From an uncultured Desulfovibrio sp. (GTDB lineage: Bacteria; Desulfobacterota; Desulfovibrionia; Desulfovibrionales; Desulfovibrionaceae), in assembly GCF_910584445.1 (NCBI RefSeq), contig NZ_CAJUBO010000008.1, positions 42,796 to 106,795 of the forward strand: a DNA stretch of 64,000 nucleotides, read 5' to 3'. Of this stretch, positions 9,669-19,210 are shown piece by piece; the stretch's first letter is position 1, and the number at the start of each line of letters is the position of its first letter. Both the position numbers and the translations under genes were made by a program. The notes under the pieces are model-generated. The model worked only from the letters and a program-made list of their open reading frames with translations. It had not been told where the DNA came from and made no database searches.

Positions 9669-10943
9669 CTATGTGGGCAAGGCCTCGCGCATTGCCCTGT
9701 ACGCCGCCAGGGCTTCGGGGAATGGCGCGAGCGCCCGCTCCAGCACGCCCTGCCCGAGGGAAAGCGCAAGCCCGTAGTTGGTCATGGGAAGATCCGCCGC
9801 GCGGGCGGCGGCCATGCGCTCCAGCATCTGGCGGCGCGTGATGACGCAGCCGCCGCAGTGGATGACGGCCTTTGTCCCGGCGGGATAGGCAAAGAACTCC
9901 GTGCCCGCGGCCATCACCACATGCACGTCGCCGCCCGCCAGCGCGCGCAGCAGACGCGGCAGCTTGACGCGGCCGATGTCGTCCGCCTGGGGATGGTGGG
10001 AACAGCCCTCCTGGATGACCACGGTCTCGCCGGGCGCGAGCCGTTCAAGGGCGGCCGCGCCGGCGGCCAGCGTCGTGAGGTCGCCCTTGAGGCGGGCCAT
10101 GAGGATGGAAAACGTGGTCAGCGGCACCCGCGGCGGCGTGGCGGCCACTGTTTCGCGCACCACCTGCGAATCGCAGACCACGAGATCCGGCGCGGCATTC
10201 AGCCGTTGCAGGGCGCCCGGATATTCCTCCGGTGTCGTCACAAGGCAGATGCCGCGCGCATCCAGACAATCGCGGATGGTCTGCACCTGCGGCTGGATGA
10301 GGCGCCCCTTGGGCGCGCCGGAATCCAGCGGCACCACCAGCGCCACCAGGCCCCCCGCGGGCAGCAGGCCTTCAAGAAGCGGCGGCTGGCGCAGGGCCGC
10401 ATCAGGAAGGATGCGCGCAAGTTCCGCCACCACGGCCGCCATACCGGTCCCGGCCCTGGCGGACACACTGAGCCGGCGCCGCCCCTCCATGGCAGGCGGC
10501 TCTTCGTCCCCAAGATCCGCCTTGTTGCAGAGCACCACATAGGGAATGCTCCGCGCGTCCAGCACGGCGGCGACCTCCCGTTCCGGCGCTTCCCACAGCC
10601 CCCGGTCCGTCACGAGCAGCACGGCATCCACACCGCGCAGCGCGGTCAGGGTGCGCTCCACGCGTAGGCGGCCAAGGTCGCCCTCATCGTCGATGCCGGC
10701 CGTGTCCAGCAGGACCACAGGCCCGAGCGGGGCCAGCTCCATGGTCTTGGCGACGGGATCGGTCGTGGTGCCGGGCGTTTCCGAGACGATGGAAACGGCC
10801 TGCCCCGCCAGGGCGTTGAGCAGCGCGGACTTCCCCGCATTGCGGCGCCCCACCAGAGCGATATGCGGGCGCAGCCCCCGGGGCGCGCCCCGGCCTTCCT
10901 CCACGCCCCGCCGGGCATCGCGCGGACATTCAGGCGCGGCCAT
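9669..10943 (-). CDS. hydF: [FeFe]-hydrogenase maturation GTPase HydF
   Basis: 424-aa scaffold/carrier that assembles the 2Fe subcluster and delivers it to apo-HydA. The N-terminal Era-like GTPase domain has G1 GRRNAGKSALLNAL, a G2 threonine in TPGTTTDP, G3 DTAG and G4 NKAD. The C-terminal part carries the cluster ligands: C-x-H in EGCSHHPQADDIGR and CGGC in IHCGGCVITRRQ. ATG 10943 was chosen because it lies just before the basic N-terminus and overlaps the upstream DedA gene by 14 bp. HydG is 2 kb away on the other strand; HydE and the hydrogenase itself are not in the window. Confidence 0.95.
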   Translation of the reverse strand: MAAPECPRDARRGVEEGRGAPRGLRPHIALVGRRNAGKSALLNALAGQAVSIVSETPGTTTDPVAKTMELAPLGPVVLLDTAGIDDEGDLGRLRVERTLTALRGVDAVLLVTDRGLWEAPEREVAAVLDARSIPYVVLCNKADLGDEEPPAMEGRRRLSVSARAGTGMAAVVAELARILPDAALRQPPLLEGLLPAGGLVALVVPLDSGAPKGRLIQPQVQTIRDCLDARGICLVTTPEEYPGALQRLNAAPDLVVCDSQVVRETVAATPPRVPLTTFSILMARLKGDLTTLAAGAAALERLAPGETVVIQEGCSHHPQADDIGRVKLPRLLRALAGGDVHVVMAAGTEFFAYPAGTKAVIHCGGCVITRRQMLERMAAARAADLPMTNYGLALSLGQGVLERALAPFPEALAAYRAMREALPT

Positions 10944-11610
10944 CGTTCTTCTCCCGCGGGCTGGAAGCGTCCTTTCCGCGTCCCAGCCAGGCGCGGAGGA
11001 ACTCGATGCAGACCGGCATGACCGAGAGCAGGATGATGGCATAGACGATGAGGCTGAAATTTTCCCGGACCCACGTCAGGTTCCCGAGAAAGAAGCCGGC
11101 GGACACGAGCGCCCCCACCCAGAGCAGACAGCCGATGATGTTATAAAAGAAAAACACGGCCGGGTTCATCAGGGCGATGCCGGCCACAAAGGGGGCGAAG
11201 GTACGCACAATGGGGATGAACCGCGCAAGCACGATGGCCTTGCCGCCATGGCGTTCGTAGAAATGATGCGCCTTGAGCAGGTATTCCTTCCTGATGAAAC
11301 GGCTGTCACGCGAAAAGATGGGCGGACCCACATGGCGGCCGATGCAGTAGTTCACGGCATCTCCGCTGATGCCTGCCGCCAGAAGGACGAGCATGACTTC
11401 GGGGTAGCCCATCAGTCCGGCGCCGGCCACCACGCCGGACGCGAAAAGCAGGGAATCGCCGGGCAGAAACGGCGTGACCACCAGCCCGGTCTCGCAAAAA
11501 ACGATGACGAACAGGATGGCATAGATCCACAGGCCATATTGTTCCACCAGCTCAAAAAGGTGGACGTCGATGTGGAGCACGAAATCCAGAAAATAGCTCA
11601 GCGTTTCCAT
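10930..11610 (-). CDS. DedA-family membrane protein
   Basis: 226-aa integral membrane protein of the DedA/VTT superfamily, associated with lipid carrier recycling and membrane homeostasis. Motifs are FCETGLVVTPFLPGDSLLF near residue 45, GDAVNYCIGRHVG, and the amphipathic FYERHGGKAIVLARFIPIVR followed by TFAPFVAGIALM. These hold the conserved Glu/Asp and Arg residues of functional DedA proteins. About five membrane spans are visible. ATG 11610 begins METLSYFLDFVLHID and has GGAGAGGAG upstream. It is translationally coupled to hydF by a 14-bp overlap. A link to hydrogenase maturation is not supported by function. Confidence 0.9.
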   Translation of the reverse strand: METLSYFLDFVLHIDVHLFELVEQYGLWIYAILFVIVFCETGLVVTPFLPGDSLLFASGVVAGAGLMGYPEVMLVLLAAGISGDAVNYCIGRHVGPPIFSRDSRFIRKEYLLKAHHFYERHGGKAIVLARFIPIVRTFAPFVAGIALMNPAVFFFYNIIGCLLWVGALVSAGFFLGNLTWVRENFSLIVYAIILLSVMPVCIEFLRAWLGRGKDASSPREKNDGRA

Positions 11611-11748
11611 CCGCCAGCATCTCCTCTCCAGAGAGCAGGATCTCTGTCCCGCGCGGGCCGGGACATGCGAAACCGGGGCGACACCCGTCATCGGGACGCC
11701 CCCACTTGCCTCTTGTACCCCAGCGGCGGCTGTGGCACAACAGGCGGC

Positions 11749-12903
11749 ATGCGATCCCCCTTCTGGCTGCGGCATATCCTGGGCGCCCTGGCCGCGGTCC
11801 TGCTGCTCCTGCCCCCCTGCGCGGGACATGCCGCCGAAGCATACAAGCCTGCCTTCCGCACGCTTGGCGAAGCGCTGACCGAGCCTCCCCTGCGGCTGGA
11901 CATCAATGTCTGGTATCCGGGGACCCGGCAGCCGCGCGAACTCAGGTACACGCCCTGGACACTGTATGCCGCGCGCAACGGCCGCCCGGCGGAAGGGCGT
12001 TTTCCCCTGCTCCTGCTTTCGCACGCAACGCCCGGGACGCGATTCTCCTACCATGACACTGCCGCCCGCCTCGCGGCCAGGGGATTTGTCGTGGCAGCTC
12101 CGGCCCACGCCCATGACAGCATGCACAACATGGACGACCTTTTCACCTGGCCGCAACTGGAGAATCGCACAAAGGAACTGTCGGCCACCATCCGCATCCT
12201 GCTGGAGGACAAGGAACTCGCCGCCTGCATCGATCCGGGGCGCATCGGCGTGCTCGGTTTCGGCACCGGCGCCACGGCGGCCCTGCTCCTTGGCGGAGCG
12301 CTCCCCGATTGCGCCCCATGGTCCGGCTACTGCGCCAGGGCTGGCGCCGGGGACGCCTATTGCGATCCCTGGGTCAGGGAAAAAATCGACGCCATGTGCG
12401 CGGCCTTTCCCCTCGGGCGCAGCCCGGCCGATCCGCGCATCAGGGCCGTGGCCGCCGTGGCGCCGGGGTATGGCATGCTGTTCGGACCCACGTCGTTCCG
12501 CCATTTTTATCCGCCGCTCCTGCTGGTAGTGGCGGGCGCGGAGAAACTGGACAGGGCCGAACTCCATGCCGGGTCCATCGCGCGGGTGCCGGGGCTGAAG
12601 GCGACGGTGCTGGAACTTCCGCAGGCGGACACAGGCGCGCTCATGGCCCCCTGTCCGCCCCGCATCGCTTCGGAACTTCCCGAACTCTGCCTTTCGGTGA
12701 CTCCTGAAACGCGCGCCGCCCTGGCACACCGGCTCGACGGCGCACTGGCGGAATTCTTCCTGCGCCATCTCGGCAGCAGCGCTCATGTGCCGGTCATCCC
12801 GGCGCCTCCGGATCTCACGCCCCCCGCGCCAAAGGCTCCGGCGCCCGCCGCCCCGGCCAGGCCCCAGAAACGCCGCGCCCGCCACCACCGCGCGCCCTCC
12901 TGA
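11749..12903 (+). CDS. Exported alpha/beta-hydrolase-fold protein lacking the catalytic serine
   Basis: 384-aa protein with an N-terminal signal peptide (LGALAAVLLLLPPCAGHAA). It then resembles the dienelactone-hydrolase/PAF-acetylhydrolase group: LDINVWYPGT, PLLLLSHATPGTRFSYHDTA, ARGFVVAAPAHAHDSMHN, and a strand-loop-helix GRIGVLGFGTGATAALLLGG. In active members the last reads G-F-S-x-G; here Ser is replaced by Gly. The usual histidine region near the end reads LPQADTGALMAPC, without His. The protein ends in a Pro/Ala-rich basic tail. It is probably a periplasmic non-catalytic binding protein, or uses other residues. The long open frame upstream of 11749 overlaps the DedA gene antisense and is not coding. 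Confidence 0.75.
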   Translation: MRSPFWLRHILGALAAVLLLLPPCAGHAAEAYKPAFRTLGEALTEPPLRLDINVWYPGTRQPRELRYTPWTLYAARNGRPAEGRFPLLLLSHATPGTRFSYHDTAARLAARGFVVAAPAHAHDSMHNMDDLFTWPQLENRTKELSATIRILLEDKELAACIDPGRIGVLGFGTGATAALLLGGALPDCAPWSGYCARAGAGDAYCDPWVREKIDAMCAAFPLGRSPADPRIRAVAAVAPGYGMLFGPTSFRHFYPPLLLVVAGAEKLDRAELHAGSIARVPGLKATVLELPQADTGALMAPCPPRIASELPELCLSVTPETRAALAHRLDGALAEFFLRHLGSSAHVPVIPAPPDLTPPAPKAPAPAAPARPQKRRARHHRAPS

Positions 12904-13041
12904 CGCGCGGCGCGCCTGCGGCGCCTTTTCCCGACTGGCGTTTTTTTCCACGGCATGCTAGAGTGCCGCCACCGCAGAGACGTCCATCTCTCCCGCAGCG
13001 CTGGCTGCGGGTTCACCTCTTGCCACTCCTGAGGATGCATT
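12904..13041. other. hydG leader with hairpin
   Basis: 138-bp gap. CCCGCAG at 12992-12998 and CTGCGGG at 13005-13011 form a perfect 7-bp stem with a 6-base loop, 30 bp ahead of hydG. GAGA/TCTC pairing just upstream adds a smaller hairpin. It may be a leader structure or the terminator of the preceding gene; there is no T tract. Confidence 0.45.
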
Positions 13042-14445
13042 ATGCCCGGCACATCTCCGTCCGCTTCCGCCTCGTCCTGGCTGGACCCCGTCGCCCTCGA
13101 AACGGCGCTTGCCCGTGAAAGCGCGCCCGAAACGGCCGTGGTGCGCGAAATCCTTGATAAGTCCCTGGCACTGGAACCGCTGGGTCCCGACGAGATCGTG
13201 GCCCTGCTCCGGGTGCGGAAACCGGAGGATATGAAGCTCATCTTCGGCACCGCGGACCTGGTCAAGCAAAAGGTCTATGGCGACCGCATCGTGCTCACGG
13301 CACCGCTCCATATCAGCAATACCTGTGCCAGCGAATGCCGGTACTGCGCCTCCCGCAAGGGCAACACCGCCATCCAGCGCAAGCGCCTGGACCAGGCGGA
13401 ACTGCGCGAGGCGGCGCGCAAGCTCATCCGGCAGGGGCACAAACGCGTGGTGCTGGTCAGCGGCCAGAGCACGAGCGCCGATGTGGAATACTGGGCCGAA
13501 GCCGTCGATGCCCTGCACCGCCTTTTTGACGGCATGGGGGAGATCCGCCGGGTCAATCTGGATCTCGGCGTCCTCACCGCCGAGGAATACGCGCTGCTGC
13601 GGCGCACCGAAGCCGGAACGGTCAATATCTATCAGGAGACCTACCACGAGGCGAGCTACCACAACGCCCATCCCGGCGGTCCCAAAAGCGACTTCGCCGG
13701 CCGGCTGCTCGGCCCGGAGACGGCGCTCAGGGCCGGAATGACCGATGTGGGGCTGGGGCTTGCCCTGGGCCTGGGTCCCTGGGAATTCGACCTGCTCGCC
13801 CTGGCGGCCCATGCCGCCCATCTTGCCCGCGAATACGGCGCAGGCGGCCGCACGGTCAACCTGCACCGCGTGCGTCCCGCGCCCGGTTGCGACTTCCAGC
13901 CGCCCTACGCCATGAATGACGAGGACTTCCTGCGCTGTGTCGCCATCACGCGGCTTGCCATTCCCTACACGGGCATTTTGCTGACCACGCGCGAACCCGC
14001 CGGGCTTTGGCGCGCGGCCTGCAATACGGGCTGTTCGCAACTGCTCACCGGCAGCGTCGCCAACCCCTATGAAAGCTGGACGGACGCGCCCGGTGAAAAG
14101 GCGCCCTTCCCCATCGGCGAAGACTGCCACCTCGACGAGGTCGTGCGTTTCCTCCTGGAGGAGGCCCGGCACCTGCCCTCCTTCTGCACGGCCTGCCCGC
14201 GCCTTGGCCGCAGCGGCAAGGAGTTCATCTCCCTTGTCCGCGGGGGGAACATCAAATCCCAGTGCGGGCCGAACTCCATGGCATCGTTCATGGAATTCCT
14301 CATCAACTATGCGACGCCCTATACGCGTCAGCTTGGCGAAAAGGTCATCGCCGAAAAGCTGGAGCAGCTCGCCGAGCATGAGCGCGGCGCGGCCGAGCGG
14401 CTCCTCCAGAAGGTGCGTTCGGGCCGCATGGACGAATTCATCTAG
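13042..14445 (+). CDS. hydG: [FeFe]-hydrogenase maturase HydG (radical SAM, tyrosine lyase)
   Basis: 467-aa radical-SAM enzyme that cleaves tyrosine to make the CO and CN ligands of the H-cluster. The radical-SAM cluster motif is CASECRYCASRKGN near residue 100. The C-terminal auxiliary cluster ligands are in SFCTACPRLGRSGKEF, followed by IKSQCGPNSMASFMEF, which together separate HydG from ThiH. Substrate-domain sequence INIYQETYHEASYHNAHP-like (here VNIYQETYHEASYHNAHP) is also typical. Length fits the family. It stands alone on the plus strand, close to hydF on the opposite strand. Confidence 0.96.
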   Translation: MPGTSPSASASSWLDPVALETALARESAPETAVVREILDKSLALEPLGPDEIVALLRVRKPEDMKLIFGTADLVKQKVYGDRIVLTAPLHISNTCASECRYCASRKGNTAIQRKRLDQAELREAARKLIRQGHKRVVLVSGQSTSADVEYWAEAVDALHRLFDGMGEIRRVNLDLGVLTAEEYALLRRTEAGTVNIYQETYHEASYHNAHPGGPKSDFAGRLLGPETALRAGMTDVGLGLALGLGPWEFDLLALAAHAAHLAREYGAGGRTVNLHRVRPAPGCDFQPPYAMNDEDFLRCVAITRLAIPYTGILLTTREPAGLWRAACNTGCSQLLTGSVANPYESWTDAPGEKAPFPIGEDCHLDEVVRFLLEEARHLPSFCTACPRLGRSGKEFISLVRGGNIKSQCGPNSMASFMEFLINYATPYTRQLGEKVIAEKLEQLAEHERGAAERLLQKVRSGRMDEFI

Positions 14446-14558
14446 CAAAACGAGGACCTCTTTCGGGGCGCGTCGCGGGGCTTTCTGCCGCCGGGGCGCG
14501 CCCCGGCAAATTTCTGCCAGTGATCCTTTCATCACGGCGGCCAGCAAGGGGGCACGGC

Positions 14559-17500
14559 GTGGCGGAACGTTGGAGCGATATTTACTTTGACAAGCAGGAC
14601 AAGGACATCCTTTCCCTTGTCAACCGTATTCTTGATTCGCGTACCGGCCCATCCGATGACGGTCTTTTTGACCCCAACCTCCATCCGCACGGCATCAAGG
14701 AGCTGGCCGCCACGCCGGTGGCGCGCATGGCCTACGCGGTCATCAATCTCCTCCGCAATCTGGAGGTGGGCGACGCGCAGGCCCGCGACAGGCTCCTTGC
14801 CCTTGAAGTCCTCTACGACGAGGTGCTCAACAGCGCCCATTCGCTCCTGCGGCGCAATACCGCGCGTGTCCTCATGCAGATCATGAAAGACATGGTGCGC
14901 GCCCATGGCGACCGGCTGACACAGCTCAAGCTGGCCCATGATTTCCGGCGCACGGCGCAGGGCACGCCGCGCATCGTGCGGCACATGCTCGCCCGCTATC
15001 ACCTGCCGGAAATGCCCGAGGAGTGGAACCAGATCGCCTTTGACGACCATGTGTACGATGCCAATACCAAGGGCCGCAAAACGCCCACGCATCTCATCAT
15101 GGACGCCTGGATCAAGGGCCTCCGCGACATTACCATCGGATATGAATACTGGGTGCCGCCGGATGCGGCGCGCGAGATCCTCCGGGCAGCGGAGATCACC
15201 GGCATCACCGTGCGTATCGGTATCGAATACCAGGTGCTTTTTCACGGGCGCTATGCGCGCCTGTTCTGGATCCCGCGCGGTTTCAGCTCCAACGAGGACT
15301 TCCTGGAATTTCTCCATAATCCCAAGCTCGCGGAGATGATGAAGCGCGGCAAGGAAGTCCTGGCCTGGAAAAAGGAGCGCATCCTCAACATCCTCAACGC
15401 CTGGAACGAACAATCGCGGCCCACCCTGGCCGCCGCCTGGGGCGTGGATGTGCCCCCCCTTGACCCCCGGGAGTTTCTCCGCTTTGTGGGCCGGGGGCAG
15501 CCCTCCATGCACCATCTGTCCGAATGTCTCCACCGGCATGTGCTGCCCGCCGCCCGGGAACGGGCGCAACGGCTGGCGCACAGCGGTTCCTCGGACCCTG
15601 CCGTCGCTGAGGAGCTTGCCGCCCTGGAAAATCTGAGCGCGGACATCATCGCCGATGAGTGGCTTGCCCCGGATACCCTCCCGAATGCGCGTGACGCGAC
15701 CCTGTCAGGCTCCGAAAACATCCCGGAACTGCTGCGCCTCAGCCCGCAGGAGCTTGTGCGCGACCTTCAGGAACTCAATCCCGGCTATCGCCTCGTGCTT
15801 GGCCTCACGGACCTCCGGGTGGAAGATGTGGCGGAGGTGCTCTCCGATTGCCACGGCGCCATCACCCATCTGGAGATCTTCAACATGCGCGCCTGGCTTG
15901 AAGGGCGCCTGCATGACCTTGAGGCCATCGGCGAATTGCAGCGCGCCCTGAATCTCGGCCTCGGCCCGCGCGTCAAGCAGATGATCCGGCAGATGGGCCG
16001 CCATCTGGAACGCGAGGGCGATGAAGAGCGGGCCGCCAAGTTCCGGGACATCCTTCGCAATGTGCCCAAGCTCTGGGAGCATTATCGCCACAATCCGCTC
16101 AGGTCCCGCCTGGGCACAAGCTCCGGCGGCCGCCGCTCCTTCGGCATGGGACTCGTGCTCAGGGAAACGCTGCCCCACCGCGCCCTGGCCGAACTCAAGC
16201 GCAAACCGCAGCAGGTGCGGCCCATTCCCCTCTGTTCACCCGTGGAAGAGACCGAGGTTTTCCGCGAACCGGAAAATCCGACGTTCTGGCAACGACTGGG
16301 GGCGTACTTCCGCCGCCTCCCCGGCTGCCGCCATCTGGGCATGGAACGCAAGCGGGAATGGGAAACCGCCAGTGAATACTGCCGCATCTGCAAAAACGGC
16401 AATATCGCCAATCTGGGCGGACTCAACCAGGCGCGCCAGAACGACCTGCTCGGCGCCGGCAACTCCCGTGGGCAAACACGGCTCGGCCTGTCCTACCTCA
16501 ACAGTGCCATCAGCAACTGGCTCAAGGTGCTCCTCGGCTTCATCCCCGCCTTTTTTTCCTTCCTCTACACCCAGGACTGGTGGTTCCTCGCCTGGTTCGG
16601 CACCTTTATCTGGTTCGGCATCACGGGTGTCCGCAATGTCGTGCAGATGATGTTTGCCGCCAATGGCTTTTCCAGAGGCACGCTCGTCCACTGGAAGGAA
16701 CAGGTGAGCATCAGCCGTCTTTGCGATTCGCTGATGTACACGGGCATTTCCGTCCTTCTGCTCGAAGTCATGGTGCGCGTCTGGCTGCTTCAGGACGGCC
16801 TTGGCGTTTCCGTGGAGAACAATCCGACCCTCGTCTTCACGGTGCTCAATATCGTCAACGGTTTTTACATCTGCGCGCACAATGTTTTTCGCGGGTTCCC
16901 CAAGGAAGCGGCCATCGGCAACTTCTTCCGCAGCGGTCTGGCGATTCCGGTCTCCTCGTTCTATGATTTCATGCTCTTCAAGCTCCTCCTGTTCGTGGGG
17001 GTCGCCCAGCCCGAACTCTATCTTGTGCCGAGCGCGGCCGTGGTCTCCAAGATGGCGTCCGACACGGTGGCGGCCATCATCGAGGGCTATGCCGACAGCC
17101 AGGTCAATCTGCGTATGCGCCGCTGGGACTACAAGAGCAAGATCGCCAACGTCTTTGCCTGCTATACGCGCCTGGAACTGCTCTTTCCCCAGGAAGACGC
17201 GCTGGTCATGCTGGCGCGGCCGGGCGGACTCAAGGGGCACGGCGGCTCCAGGGGGCGGGAGCTGGAACGGGCGTTCATCATCAATGCTCTGGATCTCATG
17301 TATTTCTGGTACTATCAGCCACGCGCCCAGGAAGCGTTCCGCAAAATGCTTGTCTCCATGCCTGATGCGGACCGCCATGTCCTGGCCCGCGCCCAGCTGG
17401 TGCTCACCCGGGAACGCGAGATCAGTCAGATGCTGGTGGATGGCCTGCTCGGGCGCAATTTCTCGCCGCCGCTGGCCTTTTTCCTCAGCCGTCACAAGCA

Positions 17501-17588
17501 GTATCTGCGCCAGATGAGCAAGCTGTGCCGCCCACCACGCCAACAGCGCGGCCAGCATCAGGCGTACGCCCATACAACGGCGGCATAG
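14559..17588 (+). CDS. Large multi-domain membrane protein of unknown function
   Basis: 1009-aa protein that I do not recognise. The N-terminal 640 residues are soluble and mostly helical, with regular charged helices (EVLYDEVLNSAHSLLRRNTA, LMQIMKDMVRAHGDRL) and a segment around TGITVRIGIEYQVLFHGRYA. Between about residues 650 and 830 lie five or so hydrophobic spans, including LLGFIPAFFSFLYTQDWW, YTGISVLLLEVMVRVWLL and FTVLNIVNGFYICAHNVF. A Cys pair, EYCRICKNG, precedes them. The C-terminal 180 residues are soluble. GTG 14559 was preferred over GTG 14520 because AAGGGGG lies at good distance. It is followed by a strong terminator; no operon partners. Confidence 0.75.
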   Translation: MAERWSDIYFDKQDKDILSLVNRILDSRTGPSDDGLFDPNLHPHGIKELAATPVARMAYAVINLLRNLEVGDAQARDRLLALEVLYDEVLNSAHSLLRRNTARVLMQIMKDMVRAHGDRLTQLKLAHDFRRTAQGTPRIVRHMLARYHLPEMPEEWNQIAFDDHVYDANTKGRKTPTHLIMDAWIKGLRDITIGYEYWVPPDAAREILRAAEITGITVRIGIEYQVLFHGRYARLFWIPRGFSSNEDFLEFLHNPKLAEMMKRGKEVLAWKKERILNILNAWNEQSRPTLAAAWGVDVPPLDPREFLRFVGRGQPSMHHLSECLHRHVLPAARERAQRLAHSGSSDPAVAEELAALENLSADIIADEWLAPDTLPNARDATLSGSENIPELLRLSPQELVRDLQELNPGYRLVLGLTDLRVEDVAEVLSDCHGAITHLEIFNMRAWLEGRLHDLEAIGELQRALNLGLGPRVKQMIRQMGRHLEREGDEERAAKFRDILRNVPKLWEHYRHNPLRSRLGTSSGGRRSFGMGLVLRETLPHRALAELKRKPQQVRPIPLCSPVEETEVFREPENPTFWQRLGAYFRRLPGCRHLGMERKREWETASEYCRICKNGNIANLGGLNQARQNDLLGAGNSRGQTRLGLSYLNSAISNWLKVLLGFIPAFFSFLYTQDWWFLAWFGTFIWFGITGVRNVVQMMFAANGFSRGTLVHWKEQVSISRLCDSLMYTGISVLLLEVMVRVWLLQDGLGVSVENNPTLVFTVLNIVNGFYICAHNVFRGFPKEAAIGNFFRSGLAIPVSSFYDFMLFKLLLFVGVAQPELYLVPSAAVVSKMASDTVAAIIEGYADSQVNLRMRRWDYKSKIANVFACYTRLELLFPQEDALVMLARPGGLKGHGGSRGRELERAFIINALDLMYFWYYQPRAQEAFRKMLVSMPDADRHVLARAQLVLTREREISQMLVDGLLGRNFSPPLAFFLSRHKQYLRQMSKLCRPPRQQRGQHQAYAHTTAA

Positions 17589-17667
17589 GGCATTCGTCGT
17601 TTCGGCTTCCTCAACAAGGCGGGGGTCTGCGGCTTCAGGAAAGATGCCGGAGGTACGGCCTCTGGCG

Positions 17668-17709
17668 AAAAAAAGGGACCTCCGCGTCACCGGGAGGTCC
17701 CTTTTTTTT
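17668..17709. terminator. Bidirectional intrinsic terminator
   Basis: Perfect 9-bp stem GGGACCTCC (17675-17683) with GGAGGTCCC (17693-17701), a 9-base loop, seven A on the left and eight T on the right. It serves the converging 1009-aa gene (plus) and the M23 peptidase gene (minus). Confidence 0.95.
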
Positions 17710-17727
17710 CGCGTTCCGCGCCGCCGC

Positions 17728-19059
17728 TCAACGGCCGCCGAAAAACTCCAGACCGATCCTTTCAACGATATTGTCCCGGATCCACTTGGGGTCGATCCAT
17801 TCAAGCGGCGTGACTTCCACGCCGCCCACCAGCATGCCGAAGTGCAGATGATCCCCGAAGGCGAGACCGGTGCTGCCGGTGCGGCCGATGATCTGCCCCT
17901 TGCTCACCACCTTTCCGGCTTCTGTGAGCGTTTCGCTCAGGTGGGAATAGAGGGACATGACCCCCAGCCCATGGTCGATGACGATGAGATTGCCGTAAAT
18001 GCCCAGTTCTGCCGTAAAAATGACACGGCCACTGTTGGCGGCGGGCACCTCCGCATTCCGCACGGAGGCCAGGTCGAAGCCGAGATGGAAGGATTCCCCC
18101 ACCAGCTGGCCCTGATAGTGGAAGAAGCGATGATCCGCAAAGCCGGCGCGCGCCGCCGAGCGGGGCAGCCGCGAAAAAGCTCCGCGCCAGAGGATCGCGG
18201 CCGCCGTGTCCCGGCTGAGTTCGCGCAGGCTCTGCACATTGGCCGCGCGGACCTCATTATTGATATAGAGGTAACACTCCAGGGGATTGGCGGCCCCCGG
18301 CGCAAGGTGCCGCAGCTTGTTTTCCACCGCGAGGAGGAAGTTGTCCTTGAGTTCGAGGTTGTCGCTCTTGAAGGTGCGCTCAAACGCCATGACCGAAAGC
18401 CGGCTTTTGGTCGTATTGCCGGCAAGGTCCGTGGCCGTGATCTCGACGGCGTTCTTGTAGTCGCGGGCGGTCATCGTGTAGGGGAAGGGAAAGAAGCACA
18501 GGTAGCTGCCGTCCTTCTGGAGATAGCCCGGAACAAAATATCCGGCGACAAGAACGCCGCTGCGGCTCACCTCCTCGTCGATGGCATACCGGATGACCGC
18601 CGCGCCGCCGCGGCGCACGTTGGGCGGCAGCGTCTTTACGGAAATGCGCGGCGGCTGCGTATCCAGACGCATGGGCACAAGTTCGGTGCGGGTATTGCCC
18701 TGGCCGAAGCCCGCCAGCGAGCCGTCCGTCGCGCGGATCTCCAGCTCGAACGCCCCTTCGCGCAGTTGGGCGTCCTTGAGGGGAACGCTCACCGTGCGCT
18801 CGGGAAGATAGTCGTCAAAATGGCGGTTGAAGATGACATTGAGGACGTTGTTCTTGCGGATGCCCACCACCAGCGCACGGATGCCCGCCGGGTCCTTCAT
18901 CCTGATCTCAAGGACGGTCGCGGGCGAAACACGGCCCGTGGACGGCGAGATCTGAATGACGGGTCCGTCAAGATCCTTGAAAAAGACATAGCCGCCGACG
19001 GCCAGCGCCCCGATGACCAGGATCGCCAGCGCCGTGGACAGGATGCTTGAGGTACGCAT
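17728..19059 (-). CDS. M23-family (LytM-type) endopeptidase, membrane anchored
   Basis: 443-aa envelope protein. An N-terminal hydrophobic helix (STALAILVIGALAVGGYVFF) anchors it. About 250 residues of Ig-like beta structure follow, and the last 150 residues form the M23 metallopeptidase. Zinc ligands are the His and Asp in ESFHLGFDLAS and the HxH in GDHLHFGMLVGG. GNLIVIDHGLGVMSLYSHLS is the conserved strand preceding them. All metal ligands are present, so it should cleave peptide crosslinks in peptidoglycan. ATG 19059 has AAGGAG seven bases upstream; an upstream in-frame ATG at 19113 lacks this. Confidence 0.93.
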   Translation of the reverse strand: MRTSSILSTALAILVIGALAVGGYVFFKDLDGPVIQISPSTGRVSPATVLEIRMKDPAGIRALVVGIRKNNVLNVIFNRHFDDYLPERTVSVPLKDAQLREGAFELEIRATDGSLAGFGQGNTRTELVPMRLDTQPPRISVKTLPPNVRRGGAAVIRYAIDEEVSRSGVLVAGYFVPGYLQKDGSYLCFFPFPYTMTARDYKNAVEITATDLAGNTTKSRLSVMAFERTFKSDNLELKDNFLLAVENKLRHLAPGAANPLECYLYINNEVRAANVQSLRELSRDTAAAILWRGAFSRLPRSAARAGFADHRFFHYQGQLVGESFHLGFDLASVRNAEVPAANSGRVIFTAELGIYGNLIVIDHGLGVMSLYSHLSETLTEAGKVVSKGQIIGRTGSTGLAFGDHLHFGMLVGGVEVTPLEWIDPKWIRDNIVERIGLEFFGGR

Positions 19060-19210
19060 CGGCAACTCCTTGTGAGATGCGGCGATGGTCGCATACTGAG
19101 GCGACTTTTTCAAGGCGGCGCGGGCCGCCGGACCCCGGCGCCCCGAAAATCATGGGCGCCCCGCGCGGCACATTGACTTGGAGCGAAAAATCTGTTCTCA
19201 CTTCCCGCAT

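Noticed and set aside
10546..11748. N-terminal extension of the exported hydrolase frame
   Set aside because: It runs antisense through hydF and DedA; the signal peptide begins at 11749.
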